From contig NZ_JACXXO010000005.1 in assembly GCF_017980685.1 (NCBI RefSeq), positions 186,001 through 250,000 of the forward strand: a stretch of 64,000 bases of DNA, in the 5' to 3' direction. This document shows positions 1 to 8,570 of the stretch, piece by piece. Made by a program: the position numbers and the translations under genes. How positions within the stretch are numbered: position 1 is the stretch's first letter; each line of letters opens with the position of its first letter. The notes beneath the pieces are model-generated. The model had not been told where the DNA came from, ran no database searches, and saw only the letters and a program-made list of their open reading frames with translations. This DNA is from Pseudomonas iridis (GTDB lineage Bacteria; Pseudomonadota; Gammaproteobacteria; Pseudomonadales; Pseudomonadaceae).

Positions 1-1
1 G

Positions 2-433
2 ATGCACAGCCTGAAATGGGTGCGCGGCGGCTTCACCGACAACGCCCTGAGCGATCAGCACAGCCAGCTGACCGAGTTCATCGGCCGTTACCTGCGGCCC
101 GGCGACGTGGTGTTCAGCACTTGGCGCGGCGACGGCAACGACGACCATGAGGCAGTCGGTCGCGCCGCCGCCGAAGCCTCAGAACTGGCCGGGGCGACCT
201 TCCACGACGTACCGGTCTGGGCGTGGCATTGGCCAGAGCGCGACCAGCAATTGATCCCTTGGCAGCGAGCGAGAAAACTGCGTCTCGACACCTGGACGGT
301 TGCCCGCAAAAGCCACGCCACCCACGCTTACGCCAGCCAGCTCAAGGGCGAACCGGCACTGGGCATCGCACCGATGCTGCCGCCGGTTATTCTTGAGCGG
401 ATGCGTTTGCCGTATGAGATTGTTTTCGTCTGA
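2..433 (+). CDS. PIG-L (LmbE-like) deacetylase, C-terminal part, cut by window start
   Basis: The reading frame is open to the window edge, so the ATG at base 2 is probably internal and the N-terminal HPDD-type zinc motif lies outside. What remains has the second conserved block of PIG-L family N-acetylglucosaminyl deacetylases: GDVVFSTWRGDGNDDHEAVG, where the DDH stretch supplies the third metal ligand, followed by DVPVWAWHWP. Family members remove acetyl groups from N-acetylated sugars or related small molecules. The substrate cannot be told from this fragment. The gene ends 114 bases before the next gene, and the spacer carries a perfect 24-base palindrome. Confidence 0.75.
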   Translation: MHSLKWVRGGFTDNALSDQHSQLTEFIGRYLRPGDVVFSTWRGDGNDDHEAVGRAAAEASELAGATFHDVPVWAWHWPERDQQLIPWQRARKLRLDTWTVARKSHATHAYASQLKGEPALGIAPMLPPVILERMRLPYEIVFV

Positions 434-465
434 CTTGGCACTCTCGCACGAATGACCATTCGTCG

Positions 466-489
466 GCACCTGTCAGATCTGACAGGTGC
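466..489. promoter_or_regulatory. Perfect 24-base palindrome upstream of the Ig-like/YVTN gene
   Basis: The half-site GCACCTGTCAGA is followed directly by its exact reverse complement, giving a palindrome with no spacer. It lies 58 bases before the ATG at 548 and after a weaker hairpin (ACGAAT/ATTCGT, 448-463). A related CTGTCA-N4-TGACAG repeat lies upstream of the cold-shock gene at 36210-36225. It has no T-run, so an operator is more likely than a terminator. The regulator is unknown. Confidence 0.4.
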
Positions 490-547
490 GCAATCTTCCC
501 ATTCAGCGCGTAATGACTCCGGCCCCTAACGACCGGAGTTCCCGCCC

Positions 548-3500
548 ATGTCCGCCAATGACCTGCCCGAAAACAGCACCCTGACCTTAAAGGAACTCGA
601 CATCCCCGGCCGCACTGGCCCGGTATCCGAAGAGCCTGAGATATGGGGCATCAACCGGGCAGCTGCGCATGACAACTTCCCCCGTCAGGGCCTGTTGTGC
701 CGGGCCGGGCCGTGGGATGTGATGAGCATTGGCGACGCACTCGATATTAAAATTGAAGGGCAGCAAGTCGAGAAAAAAATCGTCAAGGAGCACGAGGTCG
801 GCACAGAGCTGCAGATGTTCGTGCCCGCAGCCCGCCTCCACGAAGGTCCATTGACCGTCTCCTACACGGTCACCCGCCTCAACCAGACGCCTGAAAATTC
901 AGAGGTCACGCGCTATCTGTTCAAGGATACCCTCCCCGGCGGTCACGACGAAGACGATGGGCCGGGGCATTCGAAGCTGATCATGAGCATCCCGCCGGAG
1001 ATCATCAGCGGCGGCATTGACAAGGACAACGTCGCCGACGGTTTCCTGATCACCATCGGCAAGGCAGACGGCTTGCCGCCCTACCCATTCGCAGCGGCCG
1101 GTGATCGGATCCAGGTGAGCGTTGGCGGGGTATTTGTGCTCAACGAGGGGCTCACTCAGGATCAGGCCGACGGCAAGACAGCGATCACCATTCACATCGG
1201 CGAAGCCACCCTGCGCGAGGCTGGCGACTCCGATTCCAAAGGTTTAGCGGTGGTCTTCGAGGTCTACGATCTGGTGGACAACCGTTCCGAAGACTGGAGC
1301 TTCGAGCAACGCGTGGTGGTTGCCATCGACACGACCCTCCTGGACGCGCCGCTGCTCGAGGAAGCCGTCAACAACGTGCTGGATGTCGACAAGCTCGGCA
1401 CCGCCGACGGCACGGCGCAGATCGTCGCCCTGGACCCCAGCAAATTCAAAGTGGGCGACATCATCATTTTGCGCATCAAGGGAACTCCGGTGGAAGGTGC
1501 GCCCATCGATATCGAGATCAAGAGTGAACCGCTGGTCAGCGTGCCAAGCATTGTCAACATATCGGTGCCCAACGCTGTACTGGGACAATTTGCCAAAACG
1601 CAATTTGCGTTGTCCTTTTGGTTGCCAAGTGCCGACGGTTCTCCAGAGCTGCGCTCCAAAACCCAGTTCATCAGTGCCATCGGTGAGGTGCAGCGGCTGG
1701 CCGCACCGGTTGTCCGGGACGCCTCGGATGGCGCGCTGGACCCGACACTGGAGCAGGTGGTCTTTCTGATCCCGTTCGATGAATCGTTCGTCGCCGGCGA
1801 CTCCATCGAACTGCACTGCCTCATCATTCGTTCCGACCTGACCCCCTACCTGCTCAAGTTGCCGTTACGCACGATCACCAATGGTGACATCGCGGCCAAA
1901 GAGCCGCTGCAAATAAACGCCTCCCGTGATCCGCTACTGGATTTGGCCAAGGGCGGCACGATGGAGGCGTACTACCTGTCGCACATTGCAAGCACGGTGC
2001 TCGGCACGATGAACCGGGTCAACGCCACCCATACTACCCGCGAATCGATCCACGCCGAGATCCTGCAAGTCGGCGAGCCGCGCCTGGAATTGCCGGAGCC
2101 GGAAGTGGCCGGCGTCGTCAACGGTGTCATGCCGCCCGATAGAGACGGCACCACGCTGACCGTGTCCTACCTGGACACACATCCCGGCGATGTCGTGACC
2201 TACTGTTGGGTCGGCTCAAAAACCGGCACGGTCTGCGACTCGATCACACTGAACTCGTTCACCGCGGGCAAACCCATCCAGTTCACCATCGGGGCCGGGC
2301 TGATCAAGAACAATGAAGGTGGGATGGTTGAGGCGAAATATTCCATCAAACGCGCGGCGGGTGGCACCAGTCATTCCAACCCGCTGACGTTCCGTGTCGG
2401 GGTGGCGCTGGAGCTCAAAGCCCCCGCCATCGAACAAGCGCCGAATGGTTCCACCCTCGATCCCTTTGCGGCGGAGGATGCGCTGACCGCAATTATCAAT
2501 TACGACATGCGCATTGGCGACAAAATCACCGTGACCTTGACCGGCGCCCCCGGCACCCCGGCCGGCGGCTCGCACACCACGGCGCCAGTGAACGTGACCA
2601 CCATTGGTGTGCAGAAGATTGAGATCGACACCTCGGTTCTGGCTTTCAACTTCGGCAAATCTGTGAGTGTGCACTGCACCGTGAGCCGTGATGGCGAATC
2701 CAAAGATTCGCAGCTGTTGCTGCTGGCGGTGTTGCCGATCAAGGATCATGACCACAGCCTGCCAAGCCCGATCATCAATGGCAACACCAGCTCCGAACTG
2801 GACACCACCACGCTGGCCCGCGGCGCAAAAACACGCATTGCACGCTGGTCGCATAACGCACAGGGGCAACCCCTGTGGTTGCTCTATCTGAAAGACGACG
2901 ACCCTACGCCCTTCGCCATAACTTACGAGGCCACGCCAACCCCTGCGGCGGGACTGCCCAACGGGATGTATCCCGATACTCCGGTGGCTGCACTCAAGGC
3001 ACTGCCGAACGGAGCGCGGGTGCGGATTGAGTTCAGGGTCGGCTTTGATCACAGCCCCGATGAAAGCAAAGCGGTAACTTTTCCGGTGCGCACCTATACC
3101 ATCAAGGCTGTGGAGGATCTGAAGCCGCAAATTACATCCATCAAAGGCTCACCGAGCGGGGATGAAATTCTCGAGGGTGGCATTACCGTGGAAACCGCCG
3201 TCACCCTGACTGGCACTGCCACCAAAGGCCAGAAAGTTGAAGTGTTCGACGGCACGACGTCCAAGGGGCAGCCCGTAGTTCATGCGACCACCGGCCTCTG
3301 GGAACTGGCCGTTAACGAACTTAGCGTGGCTGCGCACAGTTTCAAAGCCAAGGCCTTGTACGGCTCGGGCGCAGAGTCGGCAGTCCGGACGTTCACCGTG
3401 GCAGACAAACTGAAAATCACATACATTCAAGATCCACAGGAGATGACGGTAAGTCCCGATGGAAAATTCGCCTATGTAGGCTGTAGGGAAGAGCCATATC

Positions 3501-4315
3501 GTACAGATGATAGATCGCTGAACCTGATCAATCTCGCGACACAGACGATAACGAAAACTGTGGACATGGACTTCCTCCCTCGTGCAGTACTCTCCCCAGA
3601 CGGCAGGCGAATCTACGTTTGTGCGGGCAACATCGTCGAGTACGATGCAACTGACTTGACGCTCGAACGGACCTACACTCTCAAGTATCACCCTGCATCA
3701 TTGGCTTTAAGCCCTGACAACACCCGATTCTATTGCGTAATCTCTGACAGCCAATCTTCACCCCCTGGAAAACTGGAGGTAATTGATATTGCCGACGGCC
3801 AGACTATTCAAACAATAGACTTGGGATATAACGTGGAAAAAAACCTTATAAATCCCGAAGGCAGTCGAGTTTATGTTGTAAGCCGAAATAGTATAGGTAC
3901 TGCGGAAGGAGGAGTTGGCGTAATTGACACCAGCACTTTGAGACTTATTGACGTAATTGAGACCGGACACAACCCTTCCGACATGGTCGCAAGCCCTGAC
4001 TGGGAATTCTTATATGTCACAAGGGAAAGTTCAAATGAATTAATCGAAATCAGCACCCGCACAAATAAGGTTACACGCCGCATTCCAACCAAGTTAAAAA
4101 TAGCAAAGTTAGCAATCACGCCAGATGGAAAACATTTGTGTGGTGTCGGGCCTGAAAATAATAACGAAGCCACAATATTCGATACCAACACACTGAATGC
4201 TCGCCCCATCCCTGCTGGCCGCAGGCCTTCCGCAGTAGCCTTCAGCAAGGACGGTCAGCGCGTATACATCTGCAATTCTCAGGACGGCAACATATGGGAT
4301 TTCTCTTGGCTATAA
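548..4315 (+). CDS. Large Ig-like repeat protein with C-terminal YVTN beta-propeller
   Basis: A 1255-residue protein with no signal peptide or membrane segment. Residues about 130-960 contain repeated beta-sandwich-like units of about 100 residues, often opening with a 'L..P.I....G..LD' pattern and a 'V.PGD.I' turn, like the Ig-like repeats of large Pseudomonas surface or toxin-associated proteins. Residues about 890-950 form a clearer Ig-like unit (VTLTGTATKGQKVEVFDG). From about residue 955 to the end there are six or so YVTN/YNCE-type propeller blades (MTVSPDGKFAYVGC, AVLSPDGRRIYVCAG, LAITPDGKHLCGVG, VAFSKDGQRVYICN). The propeller-coding part is visibly richer in A and T than the rest, suggesting a module acquired or exchanged at the 3' end. 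Function and export route are not known. Confidence 0.7.
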   Translation: MSANDLPENSTLTLKELDIPGRTGPVSEEPEIWGINRAAAHDNFPRQGLLCRAGPWDVMSIGDALDIKIEGQQVEKKIVKEHEVGTELQMFVPAARLHEGPLTVSYTVTRLNQTPENSEVTRYLFKDTLPGGHDEDDGPGHSKLIMSIPPEIISGGIDKDNVADGFLITIGKADGLPPYPFAAAGDRIQVSVGGVFVLNEGLTQDQADGKTAITIHIGEATLREAGDSDSKGLAVVFEVYDLVDNRSEDWSFEQRVVVAIDTTLLDAPLLEEAVNNVLDVDKLGTADGTAQIVALDPSKFKVGDIIILRIKGTPVEGAPIDIEIKSEPLVSVPSIVNISVPNAVLGQFAKTQFALSFWLPSADGSPELRSKTQFISAIGEVQRLAAPVVRDASDGALDPTLEQVVFLIPFDESFVAGDSIELHCLIIRSDLTPYLLKLPLRTITNGDIAAKEPLQINASRDPLLDLAKGGTMEAYYLSHIASTVLGTMNRVNATHTTRESIHAEILQVGEPRLELPEPEVAGVVNGVMPPDRDGTTLTVSYLDTHPGDVVTYCWVGSKTGTVCDSITLNSFTAGKPIQFTIGAGLIKNNEGGMVEAKYSIKRAAGGTSHSNPLTFRVGVALELKAPAIEQAPNGSTLDPFAAEDALTAIINYDMRIGDKITVTLTGAPGTPAGGSHTTAPVNVTTIGVQKIEIDTSVLAFNFGKSVSVHCTVSRDGESKDSQLLLLAVLPIKDHDHSLPSPIINGNTSSELDTTTLARGAKTRIARWSHNAQGQPLWLLYLKDDDPTPFAITYEATPTPAAGLPNGMYPDTPVAALKALPNGARVRIEFRVGFDHSPDESKAVTFPVRTYTIKAVEDLKPQITSIKGSPSGDEILEGGITVETAVTLTGTATKGQKVEVFDGTTSKGQPVVHATTGLWELAVNELSVAAHSFKAKALYGSGAESAVRTFTVADKLKITYIQDPQEMTVSPDGKFAYVGCREEPYRTDDRSLNLINLATQTITKTVDMDFLPRAVLSPDGRRIYVCAGNIVEYDATDLTLERTYTLKYHPASLALSPDNTRFYCVISDSQSSPPGKLEVIDIADGQTIQTIDLGYNVEKNLINPEGSRVYVVSRNSIGTAEGGVGVIDTSTLRLIDVIETGHNPSDMVASPDWEFLYVTRESSNELIEISTRTNKVTRRIPTKLKIAKLAITPDGKHLCGVGPENNNEATIFDTNTLNARPIPAGRRPSAVAFSKDGQRVYICNSQDGNIWDFSWL

Positions 4316-4345
4316 GGATTTTCCTGGAAATTTAAATGAGCGATC

Positions 4346-4374
4346 TGTCGTAGCGGATTACGTCCGCTACGACA
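4346..4374. other. Hairpin after the Ig-like/YVTN gene
   Basis: TGTCGTAGCGGA (4346-4357) and its exact reverse complement (4363-4374) flank a 5-base loop. There is no T-run on either side, so it is not a classical terminator. It sits 30 bases after the stop of the large gene and directly before the ATG of the broken small gene. It could be a processing or attenuation structure, or a degenerate REP. Confidence 0.45.
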
Positions 4375-4377
4375 CAC

Positions 4378-4597
4378 ATGTCCGCTCTGCGCCCCCTCTT
4401 CGCCACGCAATCCGGAGTTCCGTCACTCGACGCCCGCACCTTCCCCCGGTACGGCCTCGGCCGAAACCATCGCCCAAGACTTCGCCCGGCTCTTGCCAGC
4501 GTCACAGCGCCGGACGCTGTTGGGGATCGCGCAACTGATCATGCTCGGGGAGCTGGCGGTGAATCGTGTGCTGGATAATCTGGCATTGCCGGGCTAA
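4378..4597 (+). pseudogene. Small gene with a one-base frameshift
   Basis: From the ATG at 4378 the frame reads MSALRPLFATQSGVPSLDAR and then turns into arginine-rich nonsense. Dropping one C from the run of five Cs at 4443-4447 joins it to an adjacent frame that reads smoothly to the TAA at 4595-4597, containing ETIAQDFARLLPASQRRTLL and [18 protein letters not shown], a plausible helical tail. The restored product would be about 72 residues. No start codon serves the second frame alone, because a TGA lies at 4337. It is either a recent frameshift mutation or a sequencing error in a homopolymer. I do not assign a function. Confidence 0.65.
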
Positions 4598-4724
4598 CCG
4601 CTGTGACACCCCATCACCACAAATGGGGCGACTCTATCGGTGGGTGGGTGTGCGCATTCCAACGGAACTGCCACCCCCACCCATCAGTCGCATGAACAGG
4701 CACTCAGGATTCAGAGGAGTAACC

Positions 4725-5507
4725 GTGTCCAGCGATCCCAAGCCTCACGCCGTCGACGCACCCGCCATCCATCGCATGCGGGTGCTGACGGTCAATACCC
4801 ATAAGGGTTTTACCGCGTTCAACCGGCGTTTCATCCTGCCGGAATTGCGTGAAGCGGTACGCAGCACTTCGGCCGATCTGGTGTTTTTGCAGGAAGTGGT
4901 GGGTGAACACGAGCGGCATTCGAACCGCTACAACGAATGGCCGCAAACCTCGCAATATGAATTTCTCGCCGACAGCATGTGGAGCGATTTTGCCTACGGG
5001 CGCAACGCGGTCTATCCCGATGGCCATCACGGCAATGCGCTGCTGTCGAAATACCCGATCCGCGAATACCGCAACCTCGACGTCTCGATCACCGGCCCCG
5101 AGCGCCGTGGCCTCTTGCACTGTGTGCTGGAGGTGCCGGGGCACGCCGAAGTGCACGCGATCTGCGTGCATTTGAGTCTGCTCGAAAGCCATCGCCAATT
5201 GCAGCTGCAACTGCTCTGCCAGTTGCTCGAATCCCTTCCGGACGACGCACCGGTGATCATCGCTGGCGACTTCAACGATTGGCAGTTGCACGGCAACGCC
5301 GCCCTCGCCCGTCGTGCTTATCTGCACGAAGCCTTCGAACGCCACCACGGTCGCCCGGCCAAGACGTATCCGGCACGGTTTCCTTTGTTGCGTCTGGACC
5401 GGATCTACCTGCGTAACGCCAGCAGTCATGACCCTCAGATCCTTGGCAACAAGCCCTGGACACACCTGTCGGATCACCTGCCGCTGGCGGTTGAAGTGCA
5501 TCTGTAG
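4725..5507 (+). CDS. Endonuclease/exonuclease/phosphatase family protein
   Basis: This 260-residue protein has the metal-dependent EEP fold seen in DNase I, exonuclease III and sphingomyelinase. Visible motifs are VLTVNTHKG near residue 20, LVFLQEV with the metal-binding Glu57, IAGDFNDW with Asp182 and Asn184, and the terminal SDHLPL with the catalytic Asp250-His251 pair. The start chosen is GTG at 4725, preceded by GAGGAG at a 5-base distance; an in-frame ATG at 4692 has no such site. In other pseudomonads a gene of this type lies next to a clsB-like phospholipase D gene near the glgB/treS/glgE cluster; here that partner is missing and autotransporters follow. The substrate is undetermined. 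Confidence 0.75.
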   Translation: MSSDPKPHAVDAPAIHRMRVLTVNTHKGFTAFNRRFILPELREAVRSTSADLVFLQEVVGEHERHSNRYNEWPQTSQYEFLADSMWSDFAYGRNAVYPDGHHGNALLSKYPIREYRNLDVSITGPERRGLLHCVLEVPGHAEVHAICVHLSLLESHRQLQLQLLCQLLESLPDDAPVIIAGDFNDWQLHGNAALARRAYLHEAFERHHGRPAKTYPARFPLLRLDRIYLRNASSHDPQILGNKPWTHLSDHLPLAVEVHL

Positions 5508-5529
5508 CATTGCATTGTGCAGGACCGTT

Positions 5530-5550
5530 CGTCAGACATGCTGTCCGACG
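5530..5550. other. Imperfect hairpin downstream of the EEP gene
   Basis: CGTCAGACA and TGTCCGACG pair with one mismatch around a 3-base loop, 22 bases after the stop codon. It is followed by GCGGAAAAAC rather than a T-run, so it is a weak terminator candidate at best. Confidence 0.3.
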
Positions 5551-5691
5551 GCGGAAAAACCTCCTACACCTGTAAAGGCTAAGGACAGCACTTTCATAAC
5601 GTTAGGGTTCAGATCTCACGTAGTTCATCAGCAGTTCAAGGTTTTTTTAGATCAGGCACCCATCCAAGGATTAATACCCACTGGTTCCTCC

Positions 5692-8250
5692 ATGGAAACT
5701 GCCAACATGCGATCTATAAATTCTTTGAAGGCTTTGCCGCACACTTTACTGCTGCCCGCTTCCATCCTGCTGCTCGTCAGCCCGCCGGCCTGGTCCGCCT
5801 GCGTGTTGACGCCCGGCGCCGGTAACGACGCCTTCACCTGTGACAGCGGCACCAGCGGTTCACTGACCGACCTTGCGGGCAACAACAGCCTGACTCTCCC
5901 CACCAATGGCACAGGCCGGATCAACGGCAGCGTGACCTTTGGCGACGGCACCGACCGCGTCGAGATCAATTCCGGCGTCATCACCGGCGCCGTCAATCAG
6001 GGTAATGGTATTGATGACTTCGTCATGAACGGCGGTTCGCTCGGGTTCCTCGCTCAGGGGGACGGTCGCGACACTTTCCTGATGACCGGCGGCAGCATCG
6101 CCGCCGCTTTCGAAGACGGCGATGTCGCGCGCATGACCGGCGGCAGCATCGGCCGGGTCGACATGAAACTCGACAACAATATTTTCGATCTGTCCGGCGG
6201 GCAGATCATCGGCAACCTGGTGACGGGTTTCGGCACCGACATCATCATCGTCTCCGGCGGGCGCGTTGGCGGCAATGTCAGTGTCAGCGGCGGCAACGAC
6301 AGCATCACCGTGACCGGCGGAGAAATCGGCGGCGAGATCCGCGCCAGTACTGGCAATGACACCTTACTGTGGGACGGCGGTGGCATTATTCAATCGGCAA
6401 TCCTCATGGACGTCGGCAATGACAGCGCCACCTTGCGCAACCTTGATGACAGCATTCTCGCGCTGACCCCCAGCGTCAATGGCGGTGTCGGTACCGATGT
6501 GCTGACTTTCGACAATACGCGCACGGCCCTGCCCGCGCGGTTTATCAACTGGGAAACCGTCAATCTGAGTAACCCTTCGCAACTGGATCTGGGGTCGGGC
6601 AGCCTGGTGCTGGGCGACGCCGGAACCGGCAGTGGCGTGCTCAATGTCGATGCGAGCAGCGTTGTGCTCGCGACGCAAGGGGCTGTCGCTCCCGCAGTGG
6701 CCGGGCAAGCGGTGACGTTCAATAACGCTGGCACCATTGACCTCACCCGCAGCAACAACCGCACCGACGACACGCTCACGGTTCAGGGTAACTATGTCGG
6801 CAACAGCGGCCAGCTACTGCTGCAAAGCGTGGTGGCTGGCGATGATTCGCCGAGTGACAAACTGGTGGTCAACGACGGCAGCCTCGGCGGTGCAACGGTG
6901 ATCAGCGTCAGCAACGTCGGCGGACTCGGCGCACTGACTCAGGTCAACGGCATCCAACTGGTGCAGGCGCAGGGCAGCACGGTCAGTACCGATAACGCGT
7001 TTACCCTCAGTGGCCCGGTGTCTGCCGGCGCCTACGATTACTACTTGTTCAAGGGCGGCGTGACTGCCGGTACGCAGAACAGTTGGTACTTGCGCTCAGC
7101 CGTGGTTGCGCCGCAGGTGATCAGCGTGCCGAATCCCGATCCAGCATTGCCGCCGATTCTGGTTCCGGTAGTCACCACCCCCGTCGCGGCGGCCATCACG
7201 CCTATTGCCAGCTCAACTGGTCAACCCGCGCCTAACCCGTCGTCGCCGGCACTGCCGGTCCTGCCGGCGGCTGTGCCGGGCGCCGAGCCGATTCCTCTCT
7301 ATCGTCCGGAAGTCCCGACCTGGTCGGTGCTGCCACCCGCTGCGGCGCAGTTGACGCTCAACGCACTGGGCACATTCCATGATCGTCAGGGCGATCAGCG
7401 CTTGCTCAGCGAGACCGGCGCCTTCGGTGCAGGTTGGGGCCGGGTTTATGGCAAAAACCTCGATCAGACCTGGGCCGGCACCGTCACACCGCGCCTGGAC
7501 GGCTCACTCAATGGTTTTCAGGTTGGCAACGACCTATACAGTTCGCTGACCTCGGGTGGCCAGACCCAACGTCTCGGTTTCTTCATTGGCCATAGCCGCT
7601 TGCAAGGTGATGTCGACGGCTTCAACGAAGGTTTTCAGGACAACAGCGCCGGCAAGGTCAAACTTGAAGGCGACAGTTACGGCTTGTACTGGACGCTGAC
7701 CGATCCGTATGGCTGGTACATCGACACGGTGGTGATGGGCACCCGCTTCGACGGCGACAGTCATTCCGACCGCGGTGTCGAACTGGACAACCGCGGACAT
7801 GCGCTGACGCTCTCGGCGGAAGCCGGTTATCCCTTTGCGCTCAACGACACCTGGGTAGTCGAGCCGCAGGTGCAAGTCATCCACCAGAAAATCTCCCTCG
7901 ACAGCCAGGACGATGGCATTTCCCGAGTGTCTTTCGACTCCGACGACGCCTGGACCGGTCGCCTCGGCACGCGGCTCAAGGGTCGCTATCAGGTCAGCGG
8001 TATGCCGCTGGAGCCGTATCTGCGTGCCAACCTGTGGCATACGTTCTCCGGCACCGATTCGGTGACTTTCGACGACAGTGATGTGATCAGCACTGAGCAA
8101 AAATCCTCAACGGCGGATGTCGGGCTCGGTGTGGTGCTGACCCTCGACCGCGCAGTGAGTGTCTACGCCAGCACCGATTACAGCCGCAATATTGACAGCA
8201 ATGACTTGCGCGGCATGTCGGGAAACATCGGGATCCGCATTAGCTGGTGA
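5692..8250 (+). CDS. Autotransporter (type Va) with repeat-rich passenger
   Basis: An 852-residue protein. An N-terminal signal sequence ends near PPAWSA (residue about 34). The passenger, about 35-480, is a Gly/Asn/Asp-rich beta-helix with a repeated 'GN/GD-D-x-x-x-x-GG-x-I/V' pattern (MTGGSIAA, MTGGSIGR, VSGGRVGG, VTGGEIGG), with a short repeat period typical of beta-solenoids. A proline-rich linker (about 480-545) leads to the C-terminal 12-strand barrel (about 579-852) ending in the aromatic residue of IRISW. The start is uncertain: ATG 5692 is used, ATG 5707 is an in-frame alternative, and neither has a strong ribosome site. The next gene encodes a closely related barrel. Likely role: surface display of the passenger, perhaps as an adhesin; the ligand is unknown. 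Confidence 0.8.
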   Translation: METANMRSINSLKALPHTLLLPASILLLVSPPAWSACVLTPGAGNDAFTCDSGTSGSLTDLAGNNSLTLPTNGTGRINGSVTFGDGTDRVEINSGVITGAVNQGNGIDDFVMNGGSLGFLAQGDGRDTFLMTGGSIAAAFEDGDVARMTGGSIGRVDMKLDNNIFDLSGGQIIGNLVTGFGTDIIIVSGGRVGGNVSVSGGNDSITVTGGEIGGEIRASTGNDTLLWDGGGIIQSAILMDVGNDSATLRNLDDSILALTPSVNGGVGTDVLTFDNTRTALPARFINWETVNLSNPSQLDLGSGSLVLGDAGTGSGVLNVDASSVVLATQGAVAPAVAGQAVTFNNAGTIDLTRSNNRTDDTLTVQGNYVGNSGQLLLQSVVAGDDSPSDKLVVNDGSLGGATVISVSNVGGLGALTQVNGIQLVQAQGSTVSTDNAFTLSGPVSAGAYDYYLFKGGVTAGTQNSWYLRSAVVAPQVISVPNPDPALPPILVPVVTTPVAAAITPIASSTGQPAPNPSSPALPVLPAAVPGAEPIPLYRPEVPTWSVLPPAAAQLTLNALGTFHDRQGDQRLLSETGAFGAGWGRVYGKNLDQTWAGTVTPRLDGSLNGFQVGNDLYSSLTSGGQTQRLGFFIGHSRLQGDVDGFNEGFQDNSAGKVKLEGDSYGLYWTLTDPYGWYIDTVVMGTRFDGDSHSDRGVELDNRGHALTLSAEAGYPFALNDTWVVEPQVQVIHQKISLDSQDDGISRVSFDSDDAWTGRLGTRLKGRYQVSGMPLEPYLRANLWHTFSGTDSVTFDDSDVISTEQKSSTADVGLGVVLTLDRAVSVYASTDYSRNIDSNDLRGMSGNIGIRISW

Positions 8251-8570
8251 ACCTTCCGTCGGTAAGAAAATGCTCTGGGCCGGCGCTTTCGTTACGTTTT
8301 TCCATGCAAACAACCACTTAGTTATGTGCAGAAAAACAAACGCTTGCGCCGGACAATTTGCCACTACCGCTCATCGTTCAATTTCTTGACGCGCGCCCTT
8401 CACTCTTCTTATCTCTACCTTACTACCCCCGGAATCCTAACCGGGGCAAGCCTTCGGACTCTCGCGAAATCGAGTGCCCACGGTTTGCCTCGCTCCATTC
8501 GGTCGCCCCTCGTTCGGGGTAGGAGAGGCGCCACATCGAGATGCCGCATGCGCCCGCAAGGTAGACCTCC
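8251..8570. other. 320-base spacer between the two autotransporter genes
   Basis: No convincing gene is present. It holds a short GC hairpin (CCCCGG...CCGGGG, about 8427-8446) without a T-run. The end of the spacer resembles neither a REP element nor an obvious promoter; the second autotransporter's ribosome site (AAGG, about 8559) is weak. Confidence 0.5.

Noticed and set aside
548..4315. Reading the large Ig-like/YVTN protein as a polymorphic toxin
   Set aside because: The C-terminal module is a propeller, not a toxin domain, and the following broken small gene shows no immunity-protein features.
8427..8446. CCCCGG/CCGGGG hairpin as terminator of the first autotransporter gene
   Set aside because: No T-run and about 180 bases after the stop; a chance GC-rich inverted repeat is as likely.
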